Positions 35,346-46,386 are shown, counted from the first letter of the stretch. The stretch is 64,000 bases of DNA from Dokdonella sp. (GCA_024707225.1 JANQAE010000001.1:248001-312000); one strand, 5' to 3'. Notes: a model not told the origin generated them from the sequence alone. Numbers and translations: made by a program.

Positions 35346-36212
35346 TCAGAAGCCGAACAAGGCGCGGTAGTGCACCAAGAGCCGGTCGCCGAACACGAAC
35401 CAGGTCCAGCCGGCCGCCGCGATGAAAGGGCCGAACGGAATCGGCGTCGAGCGATCCTTGCCGCGCACGGCGAGGATCGTGCCGCCGATGACCGCGCCGA
35501 TCAGCGAAGACATCAGGATGATCGGCAGCAGGCTGGCGGCGCCCATCCAGGCGCCGAGCGCACCGAGCAGCTTGAAGTCGCCGTAGCCCATGCCTTCCTT
35601 GCCGGTCAGCAGCTTGAACAGCCAGAACACCGACCAGAGGCTGAGATAGCCGATCGCCGCGCCGAGGATCGCGGTCGGCGCGTCGACGAACAGCGGTACC
35701 AGCGAGATCAGCAGGCCCAGCCACAGCAGCGGCAGCGTCAGCTGATCGGGCAGCAGCTGCGTGCGGAAATCGATGCCGCTCGCGGCGATCAGCATCCAGG
35801 TGAAGACCAGCGCCATCAGCAGCGTCCAGCCATAGCCGAACTGCCAGGCCACCACCGCCGAGGCGATGCCGGTCAGCAGCTCGACCAGCGGATACTGGAT
35901 CGAAATGGCGGCCTTGCAGTAGCGGCAGCGACCGCGCAGCAGCAGCCAGCCGATCAGCGGGATGTTGTCCCACGGCGCCAGCTTGTGCTTGCAGTGCGGG
36001 CAGTGCGACGCGGCGACGACCAGATCGGGCGGTGCGGGCGCGTCCGCCGGCGTCGTGCCGAGAAACTCGTGCGCCTGCAGGCGCCAGCTGTGCTCGAGCC
36101 GCGCCGGCAGGCGCAGGATCACGACGTTGAGAAAACTGCCGACGATCAGACCGAGCAGCCCGCACAGCGCGATCAGCGGCGCGGGCTGCGCCAGCCAGGC
36201 CATCTCGTCCAT
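35346..36212 (-). CDS. pilD: Prepilin leader peptidase / N-methyltransferase
   Basis: A 288-residue membrane enzyme that cleaves type IV prepilins and methylates the new N-terminal Phe. The N-terminal domain has GSFLNVVILRLP and two CxxC zinc pairs, CPHC (71-74) and CRYC (96-99). The aspartic protease residues are in ASGIDFRTQLLPD (Asp about 148) and GMGYGDFKLLGALGAW (Asp about 212). About seven to eight transmembrane helices. Its substrates include the two pilins encoded at 45893-46851. It is the third gene of the pilB-pilC-pilD run, four bases after the pilC stop. Confidence 0.97.
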   Translation of the reverse strand: MDEMAWLAQPAPLIALCGLLGLIVGSFLNVVILRLPARLEHSWRLQAHEFLGTTPADAPAPPDLVVAASHCPHCKHKLAPWDNIPLIGWLLLRGRCRYCKAAISIQYPLVELLTGIASAVVAWQFGYGWTLLMALVFTWMLIAASGIDFRTQLLPDQLTLPLLWLGLLISLVPLFVDAPTAILGAAIGYLSLWSVFWLFKLLTGKEGMGYGDFKLLGALGAWMGAASLLPIILMSSLIGAVIGGTILAVRGKDRSTPIPFGPFIAAAGWTWFVFGDRLLVHYRALFGF

Positions 36213-36215
36213 CGG

Positions 36216-37507
36216 TCAGACGACGGATGCGAGCTTAAAGATCGGCAGGTACATGCCGACCACCATGCCGCCGACCAGGACGCCGATGACGACCATGATG
36301 AACGGTTCGAGCAGGCTCGACAGCGCGTCGACCGCGTTGTTGACCTCCTGCTCGTAGAACTCGGCGACCTTGAACAGCATCGCGTCGAGCGCACCGGCTT
36401 CCTCGCCGATCGCCACCATCTGCGTGACCATGTTCGGGAACAGGTCGGTCTGCTTCATCGCCAGCTGCAACTGGTGGCCGACGGCCACGTCCTCGCGGAT
36501 GCGCTTGACCGCTTCGTTGTAGATGACGCTGCCGGTCGCGCCGGACACCGAATCGAGCGCCTCGACCAGCGGCACGCCGGCCTTGAACGTGACGCCGAGC
36601 GTGCGCGCGTAGCGTGCGATCGCCGACTGGCGCAGGATCTCGCCGACCACCGGAATCTTCAGTGAGAAGCGACCCATCAGGTGCTGCAGCTTGGTCGATC
36701 GCTTGTAGATGAAGATGAAGCCGACGATCGCGACGACCAGACCGACCAGTATCATGAATCCGTTCGCGACCATGAAGCGCGAGGCGGCGACCAGCATCTG
36801 CGTGAACGCCGGCAGGTCGGCACCGAAGCCCTTGAACACCTCCTCGAACTGCGGAATCACGAAGATCAGCATCAGCGCAGAGACGAGCACCGCGACCGCC
36901 ATGACGCGGCCGGATAGAACATCGCCTTCTTGATCTTGCCCTTGATCGCTTCGATGTTTTCCTTGTAGGTCGCGACCGTGTCGAGAATCGTGTCGAGCAC
37001 GCCGGACGCTTCACCGGCCTTGACGAGGTTCACGAACAGCTCGTCGAACTGCACCGGATGCTTGGCCAGTGCCTCGTTCAGGGCTGCGCCGCCCTCGATG
37101 TCGGTCTTGATCGAGGTCAGCATGTCCTTCATGCGCTGGTTCTTCTGACCGCCGGCGACGATCTCGAAGCCCTGCACCATCGGAACGCCGGCCGCCATCA
37201 TCGTCGCCAGCTGCCGCGCGAAGATCGCGATGTCGCGGGTCTTGATCGTGCTGCCGCCTTTGCCGAACAGCGGTTTCGGCTTGGGCTTGACCGTCTGCGG
37301 ATTGATGCCCTGCTTGCGAAGATCGGCCTTGACCAGGCTGGCGTTCTTGCTGCTGGCCTCGCCCTTGATCTTGACGCCGCGCTTGTCGAGGCCGACCCAG
37401 ACGAAGGTCTGCAGCTCGCTGATCTTGGCGCGCGCCTGCGCGGTCTGCGCGCGTGCGGCGGCTTCGGCCTTGGCCTGCTTGGCGCGGAGGGCGGTCACGG
37501 TTGCCAT
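36216..37507 (-). CDS. pilC: Type IV pilus inner-membrane platform protein PilC, frame broken by one missing base
   Basis: Reconstructed as about 430 residues. The N-terminal T2SS_F domain includes KTRDIAIFARQLATMMAAG and MVQGFEIVAGGQKNQRMKDM. Near 36908 the frame shifts: restoring one base changes FYPAASWRS into FYPAAVMAVAVLVSALMLIF, the standard junction into the first transmembrane helix. The second T2SS_F domain follows (YARTLGVTFKAGVPLVEALD, IGEEAGALDAMLFKVAEFYE). PilC is the membrane platform with which PilB and the pilins assemble. Total length with the base restored is normal for PilC. Break probably a sequencing indel since it lies in a GC-rich CCGGCCGC tract. Confidence 0.93.
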
Positions 37508-37510
37508 GGC

Positions 37511-39238
<1,728 letters not shown>

Positions 39239-39552
39239 AGGAAGGTCACGCAAGCCCCTGTCGGATCGGCTGAATCTACCGCAATCGAGGGGCTTGGAGA
39301 ACCATGCGTATCACAAAATCACCACGCGGCCGGCCGCGTCGGCCCGGCCCGCCGCGGGCGCGGTCGGACCGGATGCCTGCCGGCAGCGCAGGAGCCCTCC
39401 TCGTCAGCCGTGAGAACCGCGCCGACGATCGGGCCTGCTCGGCACGCGAAGTGGCTTTCGTGACGCCCGCCCATCCGGCGGCCTCATCGCTTGTGCGTAC
39501 AATCGCGCGGTGCGCTGCCGCGTGACGGCAGGAAGGGGAAAGAGGCGATGAC
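39239..39552. promoter_or_regulatory. Divergent region between pilB and the glycan cluster
   Basis: 314 bases holding the promoters of both directions. A TACAAT at 39498-39503 is a candidate -10 box for the plus-strand glycosyltransferase operon, about 50 bases before its start. I did not find a sigma-54 match for pilB comparable to those of the pilin genes. Confidence 0.4.
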
Positions 39553-41196
39553 GTGCAGACGGAGCCCGACGTGCGGCTGAGTATCGTATTGCCGGCCAAG
39601 AACGAAGCGGTCGCTCTCGTGAATCTGCTGCCGAAACTCAAACAGGCCTGGCCGTCGGCCGAGATCATCGTGGTCGACGACGGGTCGACCGACGACACCG
39701 CCGCGGTCTGCGCGGCCGAGGGCGTCACCGCACTGCGGCGGCCGTACTCGATGGGCAACGGCGCCGCGATCAAGGCCGGCGCGCGCGCCGCCGGCGGTGA
39801 GGTCCTGGTCTTCATGGACGCGGACGGTCAGCACGACCCGGCTTCGATCCAGCGCCTGCTCGACCGTCTCGAAGAAGGCTACGACATGGTCGTCGGCGCG
39901 CGCGACTGGTCGGGCCAGGCCGGCGTCGGCCGCGGGCTCGCCAACGGCCTCTACAACTGGCTGGCGAGCCGCATGACCGGCTTCGACGTCAAGGACCTGA
40001 CCTCGGGCTTTCGCGCGGTGCGCGCCGACAAGTTCCGGGAATTCCTGCACCTGCTGCCGAACGGCTTCTCGTATCCGACCACCTGCACGATGGCATTCTT
40101 CCGCAGCGCCTATGCGGTGGCCTACGAGCCGATCCCGGTCGCGCGCCGTGTCGGCAGGAGCCACATCCGGCCGCTCAAGGACGGGCTTCGCTTCCTGCTG
40201 ATCATCTTCAAGATCGCCACGCTGTACTCGCCGTTGAAGCTGTTCGTGCCGGCGGCCGCGGCGTTCTTCGCGGTCGGCGTCGGCTACTACGCCTATACGT
40301 ACGTGACCGAGCATCGCTTCACCAACATGAGCGCGCTGCTGTTCAGTGCGTCGGTCATCATCTTTCTGATCGGGCTGGTCTCCGAGCAGATCACCGGTCT
40401 GCTCTACCAGCGCCGCGGCGACCGAGCGATGCAGGCGCCGCCCGCATCCGAACCAGTACGCCTGCCGCATGCCGCGCTCGACGTCGGCGGGCGCCTGCCG
40501 AAGGCCGAGAAGATCGTGCGGCTGCTCGGCCTGCAGCCGGCTGGGCGGCCGCTGCGCGTGCTCGAGGTCGGAACCGGGTCGGGCGTGATCGCGCAATACA
40601 TCGCCGGGCGCGGCGAGGGGGCCTTCGAGGTCGATGCGGTCGACGTGATCGACCAGCGCACGGTGCACGACGGCTACCGGTTCACGCCGGTCCACGACAC
40701 GACGCTGCCGTTTCCCGACGCACATTTCGACGCCGTGATCAGCAACCACGTGATCGAGCACGTCGGCGACCGCGCTGACCAGGCCGCGCATCTGCGCGAG
40801 CTGGGGCGCGTGCTCCGAGCCGACGGCGTCGGCTATCTGGCCGTGCCGAGCCGCTGGCAAGTGATCGAGCCGCATTACCGGCTGGCGTTCCTGAGCTGGC
40901 TGCCGCGCCGCTGGCGCAGCGCCTATGTCCGCGCCCGCGGCAAAGGACGCTGCTACGACTGCGAGCCGTTGCGCCTGCCGGAGCTGGAGGCCCTGTTCGT
41001 CCGCAACGGTCTCCACTTCGAGAATCTGTTCGCGTCCGCCCTGGCCGTGATGCTGCACGCCGAGCCGTCGCCCGGCCCGATGCTGCGCTGTGCGGCGGCT
41101 TTGCCGATGCGCTGGCTCCAAGCGCTGCGCTGGGCGAGCCCGACGCACATCTACCGTTTCGGCAAGCCTGCTCCGGCCATCCGTGATGACGCCTGA
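39553..41196 (+). CDS. Fused glycosyltransferase family 2 and SAM-dependent methyltransferase
   Basis: A continuous 547-residue frame. Residues about 8-300 are a GT2 enzyme: LSIVLPAKNEAVALVNLLPK, VVDDGSTDDT, the metal-binding MDADGQHDP and two C-terminal transmembrane helices (LFVPAAAAFFAVGVGYYAYT; LLFSASVIIFLIGLVSEQIT), as in polyprenyl-phosphate sugar transferases. Residues about 315-547 are a class I methyltransferase with motif I VLEVGTGSGVIAQY and VISNHVIEHVGDRADQ. Start is GTG at 39553 with a purine-rich GGAAAGAGG upstream. The two halves are usually separate proteins, so this is a natural fusion or an artefact of a lost boundary. The first gene of a four-gene glycan operon. Confidence 0.85.
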   Translation: MQTEPDVRLSIVLPAKNEAVALVNLLPKLKQAWPSAEIIVVDDGSTDDTAAVCAAEGVTALRRPYSMGNGAAIKAGARAAGGEVLVFMDADGQHDPASIQRLLDRLEEGYDMVVGARDWSGQAGVGRGLANGLYNWLASRMTGFDVKDLTSGFRAVRADKFREFLHLLPNGFSYPTTCTMAFFRSAYAVAYEPIPVARRVGRSHIRPLKDGLRFLLIIFKIATLYSPLKLFVPAAAAFFAVGVGYYAYTYVTEHRFTNMSALLFSASVIIFLIGLVSEQITGLLYQRRGDRAMQAPPASEPVRLPHAALDVGGRLPKAEKIVRLLGLQPAGRPLRVLEVGTGSGVIAQYIAGRGEGAFEVDAVDVIDQRTVHDGYRFTPVHDTTLPFPDAHFDAVISNHVIEHVGDRADQAAHLRELGRVLRADGVGYLAVPSRWQVIEPHYRLAFLSWLPRRWRSAYVRARGKGRCYDCEPLRLPELEALFVRNGLHFENLFASALAVMLHAEPSPGPMLRCAAALPMRWLQALRWASPTHIYRFGKPAPAIRDDA

Positions 41197-42400
41197 GCGC
41201 GAACGCCCCACCTTGCTGGTGCTGGCCTCGACCTATCCGCGCTGGGCAGGCGATCCGGAGCCGGCCTTCGTGCACGAGCTGTCGCGTCGCCTGGTCGGCC
41301 GCTTCCGTGTGATCGTGCTGGGTCCGCACGCGCCGGACGCTGCCGAACGCGAGCTCCTCGACGGCGTCGAGGTGATCCGCTATCGCTACGCGCCCTCGCG
41401 CTGGGAGCGCCTCGTCAACGACGGCGGCATCGTCGTCAATCTGCGCCGCCGCCGTTGGATGCTGGCATTGGTACCCGGATTCGTGCTGGCCCAGCTCTGG
41501 ACGGCGCTGCGCGTGATTCGACGCGAGCGCGTCGACGTGATCCATGCGCACTGGCTGCTGCCGCAAGGTCTGATCGCAGCGCTGGCGGTGAAGGGAACGG
41601 GCCGGCGCGTTCCGTTCCTGGTGACGTCGCACGGTGCCGACCTGTTCGCGCTCAAGGGGCGCGCGTTCGACGCGATCAAGCGCTACGTCGCGCGCCGCGC
41701 CGCCGCCGTCGCGGTCGTCAGCGCGCCGATGAAGGCCGCGCTGGCCGATCTCGGCATCGATCAGCGACACGTCCTCGTCCGCTCGATGGGCGTGGACTTC
41801 CGGGACCGCTTCACGCCGGATCCACAGACGCCGCGATCGGCATCGCAGCTGCTGTTCGTCGGGCGCCTGGTCGAGAAGAAGGGCCTGGCGACGCTGATTG
41901 CGGCCTTGCCGGCCATCGTCGAGCGGCATCCGGAGGTCGAGCTGCTGGTCGCCGGCAGCGGGCCGGAAGAGGTGGCGCTGCGCGACCAGGTCAGGGCCTT
42001 GGGATTGGACGCACGCGTGCGCTTCCTCGGTGCGCTATCCCAGCAGGCGCTGCCGGCACTCTATCGGCAGGCTGCGCTGTTCGTCGCGCCGTTCGTGACC
42101 GCGGCCAATGGCGATCAGGAGGGGCTCGGACTGGTCGTGCTCGAAGCGCTGGGCTGCGGCTGCCCGGTGCTGGCCGGTGATGTACCGGCGCTGCGCGATC
42201 TGCCGGTGACGCGCGTTGCGTCCGGCGATCGCGAGGCGTGGGCGAGCGCCGTCGTCGCGGTTCTCGACGATTCGGCGCAGAGCAGGCGCATCGCTGCCGA
42301 GCAGCGCGAGGCCTGCATCGCGCGGTTCGATTGGGTATCCGTCGCAGAGGCCTATACGCAGATGCTCGATCGAATCGCCGCGCCCGGGAGTGAGCCGTGA
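41186..42400 (+). CDS. Glycosyltransferase family 4 (GT-B fold)
   Basis: A 404-residue retaining glycosyltransferase. N-terminal Rossmann domain: LLVLASTYPRWAGDPEPAFV, IHAHWLLPQGLIAALAV and VTSHGADLFALKGRAF. C-terminal nucleotide-sugar domain: LLFVGRLVEKKGLATLIAAL and the ExxG..E-type motif NGDQEGLGLVVLEALGCGCP. It starts at ATG 41186 inside the end of the preceding gene (11-base overlap) and ends overlapping the next as GTGA. Sugar donor and acceptor are unknown; neighbours imply assembly of a lipid-linked or exported glycan. Confidence 0.93.
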   Translation: MTPERERPTLLVLASTYPRWAGDPEPAFVHELSRRLVGRFRVIVLGPHAPDAAERELLDGVEVIRYRYAPSRWERLVNDGGIVVNLRRRRWMLALVPGFVLAQLWTALRVIRRERVDVIHAHWLLPQGLIAALAVKGTGRRVPFLVTSHGADLFALKGRAFDAIKRYVARRAAAVAVVSAPMKAALADLGIDQRHVLVRSMGVDFRDRFTPDPQTPRSASQLLFVGRLVEKKGLATLIAALPAIVERHPEVELLVAGSGPEEVALRDQVRALGLDARVRFLGALSQQALPALYRQAALFVAPFVTAANGDQEGLGLVVLEALGCGCPVLAGDVPALRDLPVTRVASGDREAWASAVVAVLDDSAQSRRIAAEQREACIARFDWVSVAEAYTQMLDRIAAPGSEP

Positions 42401-43317
42401 GCATGCGCTCCGTCTGGCTGCGGCGACTTCCGGCGCTGCTGTTCTGGCTCGGCGTCGTCTTCTGTCTCGGCGTCGCCTGGAAGCTCGGTCCGGATGCGTT
42501 GACTGCATTGGCGCGATTCTGCGCCCACGAATGGGCCGGCCTGTTGGTCTGGATGCTCGCGCAACTGACGCTGTCGGCCGCCGCATGGCGCTGCTACGTC
42601 GCCGCGTACGGCGGCGACTGGATTCGCTGGTCGACCGCATTCCGCCATCTCGGCCTGCTGCTCGTCGGCAAGTACATTCCCGGTGGCGTCTTCGGTTTCG
42701 TCGCCCGGCTGTATGCCGCCGATCCGGGACTGCGGTCACGGCAGCTCGCGGCCGGCGTCTCCGAGCAGTTGATCGGTGCCGGCATCGCGACCGGCCTGGG
42801 CGGTCTGTGCTATCTGGCCGCGTGGACGCGAAACGCCGCCTGGCTCGCAGCGATCGTGCTGCTGCCGTGGCTGGCGCTCGGTGCGATCAAGCTGGTCTTC
42901 GGCGTGCTGGCCCGGGTGCATTCGAAATGGGTGTTGCCGGTCAGCACCCACGACCGTGCGCTGTTGTTTGCCGCGGGTGCCAGCCTGATCCAGCAGATGC
43001 TGTGGGCGGTCATCGTCGGCTGGCTGGCCTGGGCCGCGTTCGGTGCTTCCGGATATGCCGCACTCGGCGCGGCAGGCGCCTACGGCATCGCGGTCGGCGC
43101 CGGCATTCTGGTGCTGATCTCGCCCGGCGGCATCGGCGTGCGCGAAGGCGCGATGACCGCATTCGCCGGCATCTGGCTCGGTGTCGACCACGCCCTGGTA
43201 CTCGCCGCGATGCTGCGCCTGTTAAGCGTCGGCATGGACCTGATCGCGGGCGTGTTTACGGTATGCTTTTTCCCCAAACCCGGCATCGACTCGGCGGAAC
43301 ATGAAGTTTCTCGGTAA
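42397..43317 (+). CDS. Multi-spanning membrane protein, lysylphosphatidylglycerol synthase TM / UPF0104-like
   Basis: A 306-residue integral membrane protein with 7-8 hydrophobic helices. The conserved pieces YIPGGVFGFVARLYAAD and LISPGGIGVREGAMTAFAGI match the AglD/UPF0104 (LPG-synthase membrane domain) family, which often sits with glycosyltransferases and may move lipid-linked glycans. The exact activity is not established. Start GTG at 42397 overlaps the previous stop as GTGA; ATG at 42403 is an alternative. The last codons overlap the next gene by 17 bases. Confidence 0.85.
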   Translation: MSMRSVWLRRLPALLFWLGVVFCLGVAWKLGPDALTALARFCAHEWAGLLVWMLAQLTLSAAAWRCYVAAYGGDWIRWSTAFRHLGLLLVGKYIPGGVFGFVARLYAADPGLRSRQLAAGVSEQLIGAGIATGLGGLCYLAAWTRNAAWLAAIVLLPWLALGAIKLVFGVLARVHSKWVLPVSTHDRALLFAAGASLIQQMLWAVIVGWLAWAAFGASGYAALGAAGAYGIAVGAGILVLISPGGIGVREGAMTAFAGIWLGVDHALVLAAMLRLLSVGMDLIAGVFTVCFFPKPGIDSAEHEVSR

Positions 43318-43927
43318 GTGGCTACCGCTGCTCGGGTTCCGCAGCTCCTCGGACTATTGGCTGAGACGCTATCGTCTCGGGGGCGATTCGGGTGCGGGCT
43401 CGGGCGGCGTCTCGGCGAGCTACAAGGTGCAGGTGCTGAATCGCTTCGTCGTCGATCATCAGGTGCAAGACGTCGTCGAGTTCGGCTGCGGCGATGGCCG
43501 CCAACTGCAGCTGGCGAAATACCCGGCCTACGTCGGCTTCGACATCAGCGCCGATGCGGTGGCGCGATGCCGGCAGATGTTCGCGGGCGACGCGAGCAAG
43601 CAGTTCTTCGTGATCGGCGAGCGCGAGCCTGCACAGGCCGATCTGGCCTTGTCGCTGGACGTGCTGTTTCATCTGGTCGAGGACGCCACGTATGACGCGT
43701 ATCTCGATCAGCTGTTCGCGGCGGCACGCCGTTTCGTCGCGATCTACTCGACCGTCGGTCCGGAGGCCGGCAGGACGCTGCGACACGTGCGTCATCGCGC
43801 GATCGCACAGGACATAGCCGCACGCTTCCCCGACTTCGAGCGCATGCTCGACGATGAAGAGCGTCTGCCTGCGCCGATCGAGACGCGCCCGGGCGGAGCG
43901 CGCTTCGTTCTGTACGCGCGCCGCTAG
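43301..43927 (+). CDS. SAM-dependent methyltransferase, small
   Basis: A 208-residue class I methyltransferase beginning MKFLGKWLPLLGFRSSSDYW. Motif I reads VVEFGCGDGRQLQLAKYPAY; acidic DISADAVARC follows as motif II, with DLALSLDVLFHLVEDATYD as the motif IV region. Substrate unknown; the position as last gene of the glycan cluster suggests modification of a sugar or lipid intermediate. It starts inside the preceding gene (17-base overlap) and converges with the GT-C gene, overlapping its stop by four bases. Confidence 0.85.
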   Translation: MKFLGKWLPLLGFRSSSDYWLRRYRLGGDSGAGSGGVSASYKVQVLNRFVVDHQVQDVVEFGCGDGRQLQLAKYPAYVGFDISADAVARCRQMFAGDASKQFFVIGEREPAQADLALSLDVLFHLVEDATYDAYLDQLFAAARRFVAIYSTVGPEAGRTLRHVRHRAIAQDIAARFPDFERMLDDEERLPAPIETRPGGARFVLYARR

Positions 43928-45837
43928 GAGCCGGGCGCCGGCGCTGCGCCCGACGTCGCCGGTGCGGTGGCAGGTATCGGAGCGGCGACCTCGAGACCGA
44001 GCTCGCGTGCGCGGGACAGCGCCAGGTCGGCCTGTTCGTCGTGGCCGCGCGAGCGCAGGGCGTTGACGATCCGCGCGGCATAGCCCGGATAGTGCCGGCT
44101 CTCGTCGATCGCCTTGGCGATCATCAGATTGGCCAGCGGCACGTTCCCCACCTGCTCCAGCAGGTAGTCGCCGAAACTCGCATAGGTATTCGGCGGAAAG
44201 GTCACGCGATCGAACGTGACCATGAAAGCCTCGGTCAGCTTGAGGTCGTCCACGGACGCGCCTTTCAGGCGGTTGTCCAGCAGTGCGAACAGGCCCTGCG
44301 TGGTCTGCGGTGTGATCGGACGCTCGCGCAGCTTCTCGATCAAGCCGTCCCACAATGCCGGATCGGCAGGCTGCTTGGCGGCCGACGCCATCAGGATCAA
44401 TGCCTGCTCGCCGAGGATCGACGCCGACGGCAGTCCGGCTTCGCGCTCGAACTGCTTCTGCGCGAAGCCGAAGAACGGGCTGTTGGTATAGCCGTCCGTC
44501 ATCTCGTAATAGGTCACGCCGAGCTCGTGCGCGGCTCGTGCGGAAGACGGATTTCGCGCCGCCAGATCGGTCGCCAGCAACAGCTTGTCTCCCCAGGTCG
44601 CCGCGCGCAGCACGCCCAGTGCGCCGACACCCAAGATCAGTGCGGCCGCGCCCGCGTACTTGATCGCCGGTCCATCCTCCACTGGAATGCGCCTGACCAG
44701 GTCGGCAGCGGCGAGCAGGATGCCGAGCAGCGCGAAATAGTTGCGATGCTCGAACACGAGTTCCAGCGACAGCACGTTGCTGGTCAGCAGATGCGCCGCG
44801 AAGAACCAGAAGATGCCGAGCGCATACAGCGGCGCGCGCTGCCGCAGCAACCAAGCCGACGCGAGCAGACCCACCAGGACCAGACCGCCGAACAGGGTGC
44901 TGATCGGCGACAGCACTGAACGCGACGGCAGGAAGTCGTCGTAATAGAACGTCATGCTGCCGGGGACCGGCCAGAGCATCTGGCCGAGGTAGAGCGGCAG
45001 GATGCGCAGCTGGCTGAGTACGCGCTCGATGCTGTTGAAGTCGCGACCGGTGAACGTCTCGAGCGAGCCATAGCGCGGCACGGCGATGAGGACGAAGACC
45101 AGCAGTGCGAGCACCGTACCGATCAAGTACAGGCGGCGCCATAGCTTGCCGTAGGCGGGCTCCTTCGTCTCGAATCGCAGCACGGTCCATTCGAGCGCGA
45201 GCGCATAGGCCAGAAACAGCACGGCCGTCTCCTTGCACGCAAGCCCGAGTCCGATCAACGGCAGGCACGCGACGAACCAGGGCCAGCCGCGCGATCCCGC
45301 GATCTGCAAGGCGCGTCCTCGCAGATACGCCAGCAGAGCCATAAGCACGAACGTCAGCGACAGCGTCTCCATGCGCTGCACGACGTACAGCACCGTCGAT
45401 ATCTGCAGCGGATGGACGGCCCAGAGCAGGGCGATCGCGAAAGCCGCCACGCGCCGATGCTGCTCACCGACCTGGACCAGGCCGAGCAGGCGCAGCACGA
45501 GCGCGAATACCAGCAACGCGTTGATCGCGTGGACAACGACGCCGAACAGCTTGTAGCCCCACGGGTCCAGCCCGCCGAGCGCGTGATTGAACGCGAAACT
45601 GGCCATCGCCAGCGGACGGCTGCCGCCGCCGGCGTCGAAGCTGAGCGCCGCGCGGGCGAACGCATCGAACGAGAAGTCGGTGACGTGCAGGCGCGGGTTG
45701 TTGACCAGCGCGGGATAGTCGTCGAAGACGAACGGGCCGCCCAAACCCGGCCAGTACGCTGCTAGAAGAAGCGCGACCAGAAGTAGCTGCAGACCCCCAG
45801 TGGAGCCACGCCAACGAAGCAAGGAATACATAGGCAT
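43924..45837 (-). CDS. GT-C glycosyltransferase (O-GlcNAc/PMT-like), candidate pilin glycosyltransferase
   Basis: A 637-residue protein with about ten to twelve transmembrane helices in the first 420 residues and a soluble, TPR-like C-terminal part. The first periplasmic loop carries PFVFDDYPALVNNPRL (Asp pair about 39-40), the catalytic-type acidic motif of GT-C enzymes. Further pieces are LLWAVHPLQISTVLYVVQRM, GLACKETAVLFLAYALALEW and NVLSLELVFEHRNYFALLGI, typical of the TMTC/DUF1736 group. C-terminal repeats include ARAAHELGVTYYEM. It lies directly downstream of two pilin genes on the same strand (55-base gap), which makes the pilins obvious substrates; this is inference. Start at 45837 is MPMYSLLRW; MYS two codons on is also possible. 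Confidence 0.85.
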   Translation of the reverse strand: MPMYSLLRWRGSTGGLQLLLVALLLAAYWPGLGGPFVFDDYPALVNNPRLHVTDFSFDAFARAALSFDAGGGSRPLAMASFAFNHALGGLDPWGYKLFGVVVHAINALLVFALVLRLLGLVQVGEQHRRVAAFAIALLWAVHPLQISTVLYVVQRMETLSLTFVLMALLAYLRGRALQIAGSRGWPWFVACLPLIGLGLACKETAVLFLAYALALEWTVLRFETKEPAYGKLWRRLYLIGTVLALLVFVLIAVPRYGSLETFTGRDFNSIERVLSQLRILPLYLGQMLWPVPGSMTFYYDDFLPSRSVLSPISTLFGGLVLVGLLASAWLLRQRAPLYALGIFWFFAAHLLTSNVLSLELVFEHRNYFALLGILLAAADLVRRIPVEDGPAIKYAGAAALILGVGALGVLRAATWGDKLLLATDLAARNPSSARAAHELGVTYYEMTDGYTNSPFFGFAQKQFEREAGLPSASILGEQALILMASAAKQPADPALWDGLIEKLRERPITPQTTQGLFALLDNRLKGASVDDLKLTEAFMVTFDRVTFPPNTYASFGDYLLEQVGNVPLANLMIAKAIDESRHYPGYAARIVNALRSRGHDEQADLALSRARELGLEVAAPIPATAPATSGAAPAPGS

Positions 45838-45892
45838 AGCGCCGGTACGTTACAGGGTTCCGGCTCGAATTGGCAGCGCGCAACGCTTGCGG

Positions 45893-46297
45893 TTACTCGC
45901 AACCCGTCGGTCGGTAACGCTCTGGGATAGCGGGGTCGACGATGCAGCGCCAATGGCCTGTCGCGACACGCGCGATCTCGATGGTAAGCCCATCCACAAG
46001 CGGGTTGCCTCGCAGTCTGCAGCGGATGAACCCGGTCTCGCTCGGATCCATCAGCAGATTGCAGCGAGGAGTGGAGCTGGGGAGTCCGATGTCGGCGAGA
46101 TCAAACGTGGTGATGTTGTTCGCGAGCACTTGAGCTTCGAACATCGTTCGGCCCCCGGATACGTCGGCCAGACCGGCAGTGACCTGCGATTTGGCGACGT
46201 AGTTCTGATAAGCCGGCAGGGCGATCGCAGTCAGGATCGCGATGATCGCAACGACGATCATCAGCTCGATCAGCGTGAATCCGTGTCGCCTGCCCAT
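45893..46297 (-). CDS. pilA: Type IV major pilin-like protein (first copy)
   Basis: A 134-residue type IVa prepilin. The short leader MGRRHG precedes the PilD cleavage site, and the mature N-terminus [20 protein letters not shown] has Phe1 and Glu5. Helical alignment with its neighbour is strong up to SQVTAGLAD, and the globular part differs. Cysteine pairs at [16 protein letters not shown] and WRCIVD...PTGC would form two loops, the latter being the D-region. ATG at 46297 is chosen for the short leader; an upstream in-frame ATG exists. Preceded by its own sigma-54 promoter match, so it can be expressed apart from the second pilin. Confidence 0.95.
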   Translation of the reverse strand: MGRRHGFTLIELMIVVAIIAILTAIALPAYQNYVAKSQVTAGLADVSGGRTMFEAQVLANNITTFDLADIGLPSSTPRCNLLMDPSETGFIRCRLRGNPLVDGLTIEIARVATGHWRCIVDPAIPERYRPTGCE

Positions 46298-46340
46298 GGT
46301 TCTGCCCTTTGCCTGTCCCCACAGACTCTTCTTCGGCAAA

Positions 46341-46356
46341 TGCAGAACCTGTGCCA
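46341..46356 (-). promoter_or_regulatory. Sigma-54 promoter of the first pilin gene
   Basis: Minus-strand TGGCACAGGTTCTGCA has the -24 GG and -12 GC exactly ten bases apart and matches the TGGCAC...TTGCA consensus at nearly all conserved positions. The predicted transcription start gives a leader of about 30 bases to the ATG at 46297. Type IV pilin genes are classically driven by RpoN with PilR; no PilR site was assigned. Confidence 0.75.
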
Positions 46357-46386
46357 AAAAAAGACCCCGCAGACGCGGGGTCTTTT
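46356..46386 (-). terminator. Intrinsic terminator after the second pilin gene
   Basis: Perfect stem GACCCCGC / GCGGGGTC with loop AGAC (46363-46382). On the minus strand it is followed by U7 (A tract 46356-46362); T4 on the other side extends the stem. It is 21 bases beyond the stop of the upstream pilin gene and its U tract touches the sigma-54 promoter of the next pilin gene. Confidence 0.9.

Noticed and set aside
39484-41211. 575-codon minus-strand frame opposite the GT2-methyltransferase
   Set aside because: Low-complexity shadow frame; enzyme motifs are on the plus strand.
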